The notes below the pieces were generated by a model. It made no database searches and was not told the origin of the DNA. It was given only the letters and a program-made list of their open reading frames with translations. The position numbers were made by a program, and so were the translations under genes. From Planctomycetota bacterium (GTDB taxonomy: Bacteria; Planctomycetota; Phycisphaerae; UBA1845), in the NCBI GenBank assembly GCA_022566435.1, contig JADFIX010000248.1:1-6435 (forward strand): 6,435 bases of DNA. The letters are read 5' to 3'. Positions 1 to 6,268 of this stretch are shown piece by piece (the stretch's first letter is position 1; each line of letters begins with the position of its first letter).

Positions 1-3
1 CAT
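1..3 (-). CDS. Start codon of a further gene running off the left edge (inferred)
   Basis: Only the start codon lies in the window. Read on the minus strand, the sequence after the patatin gene's stop contains GGAGGA (positions 16-11), then seven bases, then ATG at 3..1. Motif and spacing are those of a strong translation start. The gene would begin 19 bases after the upstream stop, in the same direction, which suggests an operon with the CNB-patatin gene. Its product cannot be inferred. The alternative is a chance ATG after a purine-rich stretch. Confidence 0.4.
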
Positions 4-10
4 TTCTACA

Positions 11-16
11 TCCTCC
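11..16 (-). promoter_or_regulatory. Shine-Dalgarno sequence for the gene at the left edge
   Basis: On the minus strand this reads GGAGGA, complementary to the 3' end of 16S rRNA, with a 7-base spacer to the ATG at 3..1. It lies in the short gap after the patatin gene's TAG (25..23). It is the main reason to believe that a second gene of the operon begins at the window edge. Confidence 0.4.
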
Positions 17-22
17 GACACT

Positions 23-1864
23 CTATCCCCCACGAGCTTCTCGAATATTGTCTTGCGTGCGTCGGCGGAAGGTAAGCCAACAAATATCCTCTTCTCCAAT
101 CGCCGCAATCTTCTTCGTATTCTTGAAATCTGTGGGATCGATCATCGAGACGTCTGGTTCGATCACAAAGTCCGCTGATCTTTGGCCCACCGCCTGCATG
201 TTCTGGTCTTGCACTGCGAGCCATCTCAAGAGTGTTTGCCGGATCGACGGAACCTTCATCTTCTCTGTCGGAGTGTCAGGCCGATTGCTGACGAATTCCG
301 CTCTCATCTTTGAGGAGACACTTACAGCTACGACAAATGTCGCGCCTTGATTGATGAGCACATCGGCCGGCAACGTGTTCAGCAGACTGCCATCGACCAG
401 TACCATCCCGTCTTGGCAAATTGGCGGTGACAAGACTGGCAAATTGATGCTCGCTAAAATCGACTGCACGCAATCTCCGCGATCAAGTATCACTTGCTTG
501 CCTTGCACTAAGTCAACCGCCACGGCCGAAAACGGAATTCGCAATTGTTCCAACCGCCAGTCATGAAGTTGAGTTCTCAACATCCTATCCCACGCCTTCG
601 TGCGGTATTTCCTAAGTAGGAACCAACCGTCACCTTTGGGTAGTATCCTATACCACCGTCCGGGCGTAAGTACGTGGGCAAAATCTTTCACGGCGCGGTC
701 CGCATCGAGACTGCCACTGTAGATGATTCCGGTCATGGCACCGGAACTTGTGCCGGCCATCATGTCGAACTCGATTCCGGCAGCATCAAAGGCACGCAAC
801 ACTCCCAGGTGTGCCATTCCGCGGGCGGCCCCGCCTCCCAGTGCCAACCCGATTTGAATTCCACGCAGGTGCCTGACAATTCGGTCGATCGTATTCAGTT
901 TGAAACGGGGTGAATCGTACGAGTTGCCGTCGATCGTAACTTTGAAGTCGCGCTTGGTAAACTGATGGAGATCTGGAACATAGGGTGCGACCTGTTCTTG
1001 CTCACGCAACAGCCAAACCAAAAAGGTATTCTCGCGCCAGGCGGGGGCGGTCTCGACGCAATCTTGAATGACACGCAACGACTGGTTCGAGTAGTTCGTT
1101 TCGGTAACGAAGTACACTTGGTCGGAAAACTGGAAGAGGTTCGGCAAGACATCGGCAACTGAGCTGATATTGACACAGAGAACCACACGCTCCGCTCCGA
1201 CAGAATCCTTCAACTCGTCAATCAATGCCGCACGATTTATACGCTTTTCATCACCCGTTGCCAAAGACTTAGGGCGATGAGATTCCTTGAAGCGAAACGG
1301 ACTGCCATCCGTCAAGACACGGACCTGCTCGCCTTTCTCGACCAATCGATCGACGAGCGCCGGTGCGAGAGAATGCGAGTGATTTCCCACGCTGACGATG
1401 GATATGATTCGTCGTTTTTTCGCCTCACGCCTAGGCTCGACCATTTGCCTGATGGTTAGTCCCAAACTTCTGAGCACGTTCGCCCGGAATAACGGAATGT
1501 CGTCGAGCATTTCTCGCGCATCATCCTCCTCCAAGCGCAAGAGTACAGATCTTTCGTCAGCGATGACGGCGACGTCTATCGGCTGCGCCATGAAAAGCGC
1601 CAAGAAACCGAACTGATCACCGGGTCCAACAAGTTGCACAACTCCATCCGTTCCGCCAGGGCCAGCCACTGTAGTCCGAAGGCGGCCTGCGACGACTAAG
1701 TAAAGTGCATCGGTTGGATCGTCGTGTTGCTTCAGTACGGTGTCTTCCTCCAGTCTGACGACCGTGGCTCGCTTGGCGATTTCATTGACGTCAGCCTCTG
1801 TCAAGCCGATGGAAAAATCGTGCAGCCGCAGTAACGATGCAGGATCCTTTGTTAATGGAATCAT
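23..1864 (-). CDS. Cyclic-nucleotide-binding-like domain + patatin/NTE-family phospholipase
   Basis: A 613-residue protein. Residues ~15-135 look like a CNB/CRP-type beta-roll. Residues ~150-330 are a Rossmann-like linker, as in bacterial proteins resembling neuropathy target esterase. Residues ~337-515 are a patatin domain with the oxyanion-hole motif GGGAARG (343-349), nucleophile Ser373 in GTSSG (371-375), and catalytic Asp491 in DGS (491-493; DGG or DGA is commoner). Patatins use a Ser-Asp dyad to remove acyl chains from phospholipids or lysophospholipids. The CNB phosphate-binding cassette reads FGFLAL...PIDVAV where ligand-binding members have FGELAL...PRAATV, so the Glu and Arg that hold the cyclic nucleotide are replaced (Phe87, Ile96) and binding is doubtful. 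There is no signal peptide or clear membrane span. The start is supported by GAGGAG just upstream of the ATG. The gene is divergent from the GDPD gene and probably leads an operon continuing past the left edge. Domain assignment is secure; substrate is unknown. Confidence 0.93.
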   Translation of the reverse strand: MIPLTKDPASLLRLHDFSIGLTEADVNEIAKRATVVRLEEDTVLKQHDDPTDALYLVVAGRLRTTVAGPGGTDGVVQLVGPGDQFGFLALFMAQPIDVAVIADERSVLLRLEEDDAREMLDDIPLFRANVLRSLGLTIRQMVEPRREAKKRRIISIVSVGNHSHSLAPALVDRLVEKGEQVRVLTDGSPFRFKESHRPKSLATGDEKRINRAALIDELKDSVGAERVVLCVNISSVADVLPNLFQFSDQVYFVTETNYSNQSLRVIQDCVETAPAWRENTFLVWLLREQEQVAPYVPDLHQFTKRDFKVTIDGNSYDSPRFKLNTIDRIVRHLRGIQIGLALGGGAARGMAHLGVLRAFDAAGIEFDMMAGTSSGAMTGIIYSGSLDADRAVKDFAHVLTPGRWYRILPKGDGWFLLRKYRTKAWDRMLRTQLHDWRLEQLRIPFSAVAVDLVQGKQVILDRGDCVQSILASINLPVLSPPICQDGMVLVDGSLLNTLPADVLINQGATFVVAVSVSSKMRAEFVSNRPDTPTEKMKVPSIRQTLLRWLAVQDQNMQAVGQRSADFVIEPDVSMIDPTDFKNTKKIAAIGEEDICWLTFRRRTQDNIREARGG

Positions 1865-1885
1865 CTCTCCTCACATTGCGTGTCG

Positions 1886-1915
1886 ATTTTATCGCTCAGC
1901 GACTTGGTAAATCAG
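1886..1915 (-). promoter_or_regulatory. Possible sigma70-type promoter for the CNB-patatin gene
   Basis: On the minus strand a TAAAAT box (1891..1886), within GATAAAAT, is preceded by CTGATT (1915..1910) after 18 bases. The -10 box is good and the -35 is weak (3 of 6). Transcription would begin near 1879, leaving a short leader that contains the GAGGAG ribosome site upstream of the ATG at 1864. This is pattern-based only. Confidence 0.3.
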
Positions 1916-1982
1916 ACTCGCTCCATCGTCTGGCTCCGATCAACCGTCGTCGCTAAGATCTATCCCTGTCACTGACATGAGG

Positions 1983-2082
1983 GTGTTTTCAAACAGCTCC
2001 CTCTCCCGCAGCGGGCGAGGGTTGCCCCCTCGCCCCACATCCTAACATTCTACCTAAAGGGGAGAAGGGACTTTGAAGACGC
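1983..2082. repeat. Palindromic MITE/REP-like element, about 100 bp
   Basis: The ends are imperfect inverted repeats: GTGTTTTCAAA (1983-1993) against TTTGAAGACGC (2072-2082), matching at 9 of 11 positions after reverse complementing. Just inside, TCCCTCTCCC (1998-2007) can pair with GGGAGAAGGGA (2060-2070) with one bulged base. The core is a perfect 9 bp hairpin, GGGCGAGGG (2013-2021) and CCCTCGCCC (2027-2035), with loop TTGCC. A second, mutually exclusive hairpin is possible at 1999-2021 (CCCTC-T-CCCG / CGGG-C-GAGGG). There is no open reading frame and no clear target-site duplication. The layout suggests a non-autonomous mobile or REP-type element, or a structured regulatory element. It is not a terminator for either neighbour, since both genes start here and point away. 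Confidence 0.6.
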
Positions 2083-2133
2083 GCTTCGAACCAGGTAAAG
2101 CCGCGTCCAGTGAATGCCAAAGAAGCGCGCGTA

Positions 2134-2160
2134 TCACCGAGGACATTGACCGCTCGGTGA
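2134..2160. promoter_or_regulatory. 8 bp perfect inverted repeat upstream of GDPD, possible operator
   Basis: TCACCGAG (2134-2141) and CTCGGTGA (2153-2160) are exact reverse complements separated by 11 bases. They lie 45 bases upstream of the ATG at 2206. Spacing and symmetry suit binding of a dimeric regulator, or an RNA hairpin in the leader. No regulator gene is visible nearby, so the role is inferred from symmetry and position only. Confidence 0.35.
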
Positions 2161-2205
2161 GCGAAATCCTACTTGACGCGCAATAGGCGAGCGACAGGAG
2201 AATCG

Positions 2206-4020
2206 ATGGCGATTTGGGCGCGATTCCGCTGGGCGAGTGGACAAGTGCGAGGTGTTTTTAGGCCAGCTCTAGCATTCGAATTCTGGTCGACGTTGATCTT
2301 CGTCTCGTCTTTGGTGCCGGCGTGCGGTTGGCTACTCAATCGGCTGGTCGCGCAAAGTGGTCAGATTGCTGTCACGGACAACGACCTGCTGACATTCGTG
2401 TTCTCACTTCCCGGCGTTATCTTCGTCTTGCTCAGTGTCGGCTTCGCCCTCATGTTTTGGTTCGCCGAGCAAGCGGCCATGCTGATGATCGTGGCCGACG
2501 CCAGCCACGGAACGAAGGTCTCCGTCAGCCGTGTCTTGTGGGAAAATGTTAAACACATGCCGGCACTTCTGAATTTAGGTCTCCGGCAGGCGGTAGTTTA
2601 CTTGCTGGTAGCAATCCCGTTTGGCTGCGGAGTCGGTCTGACTTATTGGCTGCTGCTGACAGATTTTGAATTCTATTACTATCTCAAGGTGCAACCGAAA
2701 AATTGGTGGATCGCGATTGCCATCGTGAGCTCGCTCGGCTTGGTCTACCTGAGCCTGACCACTTGGCTCTATATCCGATGGATGCTGTCGATTCCGATTC
2801 TAATCTTCGAAAAAGCTTCGCCGCGCGAGGCATTGAGAAAAAGTCGGCAACAGACGCGCGGCCGGTTCTGGGAACTCGCCGGCCCGCTGGCAATCAGTTG
2901 GCTCGTCGCTGTATTTGCATCCTGGGTAATGACCTGGCTGATCGGTGCCGTGGCAGCATGGCTGGTAGAGGACAGCACAACATTGGCTGTACTGATCCCC
3001 GTCGTGATCGGAACACTTGTTCTGGTCATGTTCGTCAGTCTCGCGTGGTTCGTGATCGGCAAGATCATGCACGTGGTGCTGATGGCCCGCGCCTACCTCG
3101 ATACAACCGAACTGGGGCAATTACAGAGTGAAACAGAACCGTCGGCGTCCCGGCCGCTGCCTATCGGATTGAGGAGAGCCGGCTTGCTGGTCGCGTGCGC
3201 CGTGTTGATCGTCACGGGCATTGCGTCCGGAACTGCGTTTGTCGAACGTATCAATATCGATCGGACGATCGAGATCACGGGACACCGGGGAAACAAACGG
3301 CGAGCGCCCGAAAACACTTTGAGCGCGCTAAAGCAGGCCATTGCGGAAGGGGCCGACTACGCCGAGATCGACGTGCAAACCACCGCCTACGGGGTTGTCG
3401 TGTTGCTACACGATGCGGATCTGATGCGGGTTGCGTCGGTCAACAAGCGGCTGAACGAAACCAACTACGCGCAGCTCAAAGACATTGACGTTGGCAGTTC
3501 GTTCGATCCGAAGTTCAGCAGTGAACGCATCCCCACTCTCCAAGAAGCAATCGATCTGTGTCGCGGTCGCATGAAGCTAAATATCGAGGTGAAGTACACC
3601 TGGGCCGATCCTGAACTAGCCTCGAAGGTTGGCCAGATCGTCCGCCGCAACAATTTCACCTCGCAATGTGTGATCAGTTCGCTGAAACTTAAAGCATTGA
3701 AGGAGATCAAACAGTCCTTCCCGGAACTCACCACAGGTTTCATTGTATTTAGGGCTATTGGCAACCTGTCCAGCATGGAGGCGGACTTCCTGAGTATCAG
3801 CGCGGCTGAAGCAACTCCCGAATTGGTCAAAGCCGAGCAGCGACGTGGTGGCGAGGTCCATGTCTGGACGGTCAACGATCCCAGCAACTTACTCTCGATG
3901 ATCGAGATGGGTGTTGACAACATCATCACGGACGAACGAGCACTGATTCGGCGTTTGCTGAAAAAATGGAATGAACTTTCTGGCATCGAAAAGCTCGTGC
4001 TCATGCTGCGAAATCTGATC
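2206..4020 (+). CDS. Membrane-anchored glycerophosphodiester phosphodiesterase, 3' end cut at the junction
   Basis: GDPDs hydrolyse glycerophosphodiesters to glycerol-3-phosphate and an alcohol. About 605 native residues are present. Residues 1-350 hold roughly seven hydrophobic spans (~25-45, 64-89, 122-151, 167-192, 225-255, 259-285, 327-347), like the GDPD-associated membrane domain. The GDPD barrel follows: His360-Arg-Gly, PENT (368-371), Glu387 and Asp389 in EIDVQ, second catalytic His402 in LHD, Glu461 in NIEVKY, then HVWTVND and a conserved NIITD. All key residues are intact. Basic loops (after spans 2, 4 and 6) alternate with poorer ones, so the catalytic domain is predicted to be extracytoplasmic. 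ATG 2206 has AGGAG five bases upstream and is preferred over in-frame TTG 2173. The family's usual C-terminal LLRLRN-type tail is reached, so few residues are missing. The frame stays open to a TAG at 4243-4245, but codons after ~4020 are antisense to otsB and look foreign. Confidence 0.9.
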
Positions 4021-4024
4021 ATCG
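4011..4024. other. Junction between two unrelated DNA segments (likely chimera)
   Basis: GC jumps from 25 of 60 bases (3961-4020) to 43 of 60 (4021-4080). The plus-strand GDPD loses its family match and the minus-strand OtsB loses its own at the same place. The break lies within about ten bases of GATC (4017-4020), itself in the palindrome TGATCA (4016-4021). GATC is the ligation scar expected from Sau3AI/MboI/DpnII fragments. A misassembly or a genuine rearrangement would look the same apart from that coincidence. Confidence 0.75.
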
Positions 4025-4626
4025 GTCTTGAGCCCCCGGCGCCGGACCATGCGCGTGAGCGCGGTGCCCTTGTCCACCAGCACCGGAGGCCGCACCTCGA
4101 TCACCATCTTCCCTTCGGAGATGGCGAGGCCGCGCGCCTCGCCGGCCTGCCCGAGCACCGCGAGGATCTCGTCGCGTGCCGCCGAAGGGTCGTGCGTTCC
4201 GCGGTAGTGCAGCGAGACGGTAGGGCCCTTGTCCTCGATGTATAGCCCCTCCAAGGCGGACAGGCGGCGCTTGGCGGTTTCGGCTAGCGCGTGCATGGAG
4301 GGGACGTAGGACTGGACCTCCGGAAGCACGCTGGTCCGCCCTTCCTCGAGCCACTCGGTCCCGTGGTTGCCGGCGTAGACCACCTCGTCGAGGCCGACGA
4401 ACCTTCGGGCCGATGCCACGTCCCGGCCCGTGAGCGCGACGACGGTCATGTGCGCGGCGAGCGCAGCCAGCGCATCGCGCACCTCGTCGCTGACGGTGAC
4501 CGCGGCGGGGTCCGCCATGATGGGCGCGATGGTGCCGTCGATGTCGACGAAGAGTCCCATCGGGCGGATGGGGACCAGCCGCTGCAGCGCTTCGAGGTGC
4601 TCCAGCAGGTCGGGAGGCAAACTCAC
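4021..4626 (-). CDS. otsB: Trehalose-6-phosphate phosphatase, 3' end lost at the junction
   Basis: OtsB removes phosphate from trehalose-6-phosphate, the last step of the OtsA-OtsB route to the compatible solute trehalose. It is a cytoplasmic HAD phosphatase. Seen here: motif I DIDGTIAP with nucleophile Asp28 and acid/base Asp30, motif II with Thr66 in LTGR, an insert cap region (~100-175) with GNHG and SLHYRG blocks, and the motif III lysine, probably Lys186 in VDKGTAL. The magnesium-binding motif IV (GDDxTDE-like) should come shortly after GLKTD (198-202) and is missing. Beyond residue 202 the frame continues 43 codons to 3889, but this is antisense to the GDPD gene and matches no OtsB. Start is GTG at 4626, overlapping the mscS stop by four bases (GTGA), so translation is probably coupled. 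As present it could not be active; the true gene presumably continues in the source genome. Confidence 0.88.
4623..4626 (-). other. Four-base GTGA stop/start overlap of mscS-type gene and otsB
   Basis: On the minus strand GTGA contains the GTG start of otsB (4626..4624) and the TGA stop of the channel gene (4625..4623). Such overlaps normally mean co-transcription and translation by terminating ribosomes that restart. The otsB start has no separate strong ribosome site immediately upstream (GCTGCCCA), which fits coupling. Confidence 0.8.
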
Positions 4627-5729
4627 TGGGCGGCTTGCTCCCGAAGAGGGGGCGGTGCGCTCGCGTCGTAGACGAGCTTACGGACGGGGTAGTTGATCTC
4701 GATGCCCTCGGCGGCGAACCGGGCGTGGAGCCGCTTGATGAGCTGGTTCTTGACGACGAAGCTGCCCCACCGGTCCTCCGCCTGCAAGAAGATCCAGAAA
4801 TTCACGTTCGAGTCCCCGAATCCGTCGAACCCGAAATAGGGCTGGATGCTCTTCACCGAAGCGGGCACCTCGTCGATGACCTCCTGGGCCACCTCCAGGG
4901 CGACACGCTCCACGTGATCGAGGTCGCTGGAGTAGCTGACGCCACACGTGACCATGATGTTGATGGCATGAGTCGGCGCACTGTAGTTGGTGATCACGTG
5001 GTCAGCCATCACCGAGTTGGGAATGATGACGAGGTTGTTGTGCCACGTGCGCACCTTCGTGCTTCGCCACCCGACGTCGACGACGTAGCCGGCCACTCCC
5101 GTATCGAGCTCGATGTAGTCGCCCACGCCGATCGCGCCTTCCGACAGGACGTACGTGCCGGCGAAGAAGTTGCCGAGCGTGGGCTGCATGGCCAGCGCGA
5201 CGGCGAGACCGGTGATCCCCAAACCGCCGAGTATCGGACTGATGGACAGCCCCAGGGCGTTGAGTATGAACAGCAGCGCGACGCCATAGATCGCAACGAC
5301 CAGCATGCGCCGGATGAGCGGCAGCATCCTGTCGTCGAACTGCGTTGCCGTTCGGGGCGCTACGTTGACCAGGTACCAGCCGATGGTGGCACGGGTCACG
5401 TTGACCGCGCCCTGGCCGATCAGAGCGATGGCGACGACGGCCCAGACCCGGGCGATGTCAGCCCGCTGGCCGGCGGCATCGGGGAGGACGAGGAGCGCGA
5501 GGAAGATTCCACCCGCGCCGACGAGCAACGCGCCGGGTCTGCCGATCGCCCGCACCACATCGGGAGCAAGCCTGCGCGCGCCGCCACGCCCCAGGCGGTC
5601 GGCAACGATCCGCACGCCAACGAACAGGGCGGCCGAAAGGACGACGAATCCCGCCAGGAGGCCCCCAGCGACGATGCGTCGGACGAACGGGTCGTCGGTC
5701 AGGAAATCGAACGGCATCCCGTGCCCCAT
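4623..5729 (-). CDS. MscS-family mechanosensitive ion channel
   Basis: A 368-residue inner-membrane channel that opens under membrane tension to release solutes on osmotic downshock. Hydrophobic spans lie at ~15-39, 65-84, 93-112 and 138-158. The pore helix (~163-195) is rich in Gly and Ala (ILGGLGITGLAVALAMQPTLGNFFAG), as in MscS. The beta domain (~196-260) carries the family block GDYIE...GWRSTKVRTW...IIPNS. The alpha/beta C-terminal vestibule domain runs to ~352. E. coli MscS has 286 residues and three spans, so the extra length is mainly an added N-terminal span and linkers. The start is not certain: ATG 5729 follows an in-frame TGA, and ATG 5717 (residue 5) is an alternative; neither has a good Shine-Dalgarno. 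The stop overlaps the otsB start. I leave out a symbol because the MscS family has many paralogues. Confidence 0.93.
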   Translation of the reverse strand: MGHGMPFDFLTDDPFVRRIVAGGLLAGFVVLSAALFVGVRIVADRLGRGGARRLAPDVVRAIGRPGALLVGAGGIFLALLVLPDAAGQRADIARVWAVVAIALIGQGAVNVTRATIGWYLVNVAPRTATQFDDRMLPLIRRMLVVAIYGVALLFILNALGLSISPILGGLGITGLAVALAMQPTLGNFFAGTYVLSEGAIGVGDYIELDTGVAGYVVDVGWRSTKVRTWHNNLVIIPNSVMADHVITNYSAPTHAINIMVTCGVSYSSDLDHVERVALEVAQEVIDEVPASVKSIQPYFGFDGFGDSNVNFWIFLQAEDRWGSFVVKNQLIKRLHARFAAEGIEINYPVRKLVYDASAPPPLREQAAQ

Positions 5730-5938
5730 CCCGCAGCTTCAGACCCACTCTAGGCCGCCGAGTCGCCGCGCGGGAGGCGGTTGAGTACCGCGAGTCCCCG
5801 GATTCTGGGACCGCCGAGGCGTGTCCAAGCGGAGGTCGGCAGCCGGGCTGCCCCACGGCCGCGGGCTCGCACTGTCTTGCTCAAGGCGGTGCCCGGCGCT
5901 ACACTCACCGCGCCGCAAGCCCGTGTAACGCCAACGCC
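5730..5938. other. Divergent intergenic region, GC-rich with small inverted repeats
   Basis: About 210 bp between the channel gene (minus) and the small membrane protein (plus). Short GC-rich inverted repeats include GCGGT-tgagt-ACCGC (5777-5791), GTCCC/GGGAC (5794-5798 and 5807-5811) and GGCGGT/ACCGCC (5776-5781 and 5810-5815). They are mutually competing and have no T-run. A plus-strand promoter candidate is at 5877-5905. I find no tRNA and no credible gene. Confidence 0.5.
5877..5905 (+). promoter_or_regulatory. Possible sigma70-type promoter for the small membrane protein
   Basis: TTGCTC (5877-5882) and TACACT (5900-5905) are separated by exactly 17 bases and resemble TTGACA and TATAAT at 3 and 4 positions. 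Transcription would begin near 5912, about 27 bases before the ATG at 5939. This is a typical look for GC-rich bacteria, but it rests on pattern only. Confidence 0.4.
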
Positions 5939-6145
5939 ATGTCCAGCCCAAGCGCCGAACCACCAAACGCCCAGCTCGTGTACAGAACGCTCATCGTGGC
6001 GGGCGCGATCGCCGCGGTGGTCGCACTGACGATCATCGGTATCATCACGTACAACTACGTCACGCGGGCCGAGCTGCGCGACCCCCCGCCGCGAGAGCAC
6101 GCGGCCGTTCCCGCATCACCCCCCTCTGCGATCTTGCACGTTTAA
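5939..6145 (+). CDS. Small single-span membrane protein, unknown function
   Basis: I do not recognise this 68-residue protein. It has a polar, Pro/Ser-rich N-terminus (1-17), one strong hydrophobic helix (~18-38, rich in Ile, Val, Ala), then TYNYVTRAELRDPPP and a Pro/Ala-rich C-terminal tail of ~25 residues. Arg16 lies before the helix and Arg43, Arg47 after it, so orientation is uncertain. The ATG has no Shine-Dalgarno (upstream bases CCAACGCC), but a promoter-like pair ends 33 bases before it. In favour: a helix of full membrane length and an isolated plus-strand position before panE. Against: short, no known family, GC-rich DNA where open frames arise by chance. A gap of 123 bp separates it from panE. 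Confidence 0.5.
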   Translation: MSSPSAEPPNAQLVYRTLIVAGAIAAVVALTIIGIITYNYVTRAELRDPPPREHAAVPASPPSAILHV

Positions 6146-6268
6146 GGCGCGACTCCTCGCACCCAACCTTCCGGCTGCCAGTCGCCGGCCGCAGACGCCC
6201 CCTCCCCAGAGCCCGCCATTCGAGGCCGAAGCGATAGGATTGGGCACAGACGCCCGCCAGGAGGACCC
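6146..6268 (+). other. Intergenic gap before panE
   Basis: It contains a weak stem CCGGC/GCCGG (6171-6175 and 6184-6188) without a T-run, so I do not call a terminator. At its end lies AGGAGGA (6259-6265), a near-perfect Shine-Dalgarno three bases before the ATG of the reductase gene. I see no convincing promoter. Confidence 0.45.

Larger units (their letters stand above)
1865..2205. other. Divergent intergenic region between the patatin and GDPD genes
   Basis: About 340 bp with no convincing gene. From left to right it holds a possible minus-strand promoter (1886-1915), a palindromic MITE/REP-like element (1983-2082), an 8 bp inverted repeat (2134-2160), and the ribosome site for the GDPD gene (AGGAG, 2196-2200). 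A weak plus-strand promoter candidate is TTGAAG (2073-2078), 17 bases, TAAAGC (2096-2101). Its -35 box would lie in the right end of the palindromic element. I would not call it a promoter without transcript data. Confidence 0.6.

Noticed and set aside
1999..2069. GC-rich hairpins read as an intrinsic terminator
   Set aside because: Both flanking genes start from this region and transcribe away from it, and no T-run follows; a palindromic repeat fits better.
2173..2205. TTG start 11 codons upstream for the GDPD gene
   Set aside because: The ATG at 2206 has AGGAG five bases upstream; the TTG has no ribosome site and the added residues (TRNRRATGES) are not typical of the membrane domain.
3465..4022. 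185-codon minus-strand open frame opposite the GDPD barrel
   Set aside because: The plus strand carries the conserved GDPD motifs throughout; the antisense product is Ser-rich and low-complexity with no family features.
4291..4696. Plus-strand open frames of 126 and 88 codons opposite otsB
   Set aside because: They overlap the HAD motifs of otsB on the other strand and show no domain or ribosome site.
4635..5753. 372-codon plus-strand open frame opposite the MscS gene
   Set aside because: It is an antisense shadow in GC-rich DNA: the product is Asp/Arg/His/Val-rich with no recognisable domain, while the opposite strand encodes an unmistakable MscS channel.
5776..5815. Possible tRNA or structured RNA in the GC-rich divergent region
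   Set aside because: No T-loop consensus, no acceptor stem and no conserved anticodon arm on either strand; the inverted repeats compete with each other.
5739..6100. Minus-strand open frames (75, 116 and 132 codons) upstream of the MscS gene
   Set aside because: Arg/Gly-rich translations typical of GC-rich noncoding DNA, overlapping each other and the small membrane protein, with no supported start.
6171..6188. Stem CCGGC/GCCGG as a terminator after the small membrane protein
   Set aside because: Only five base pairs, an eight-base loop and no following T-run.
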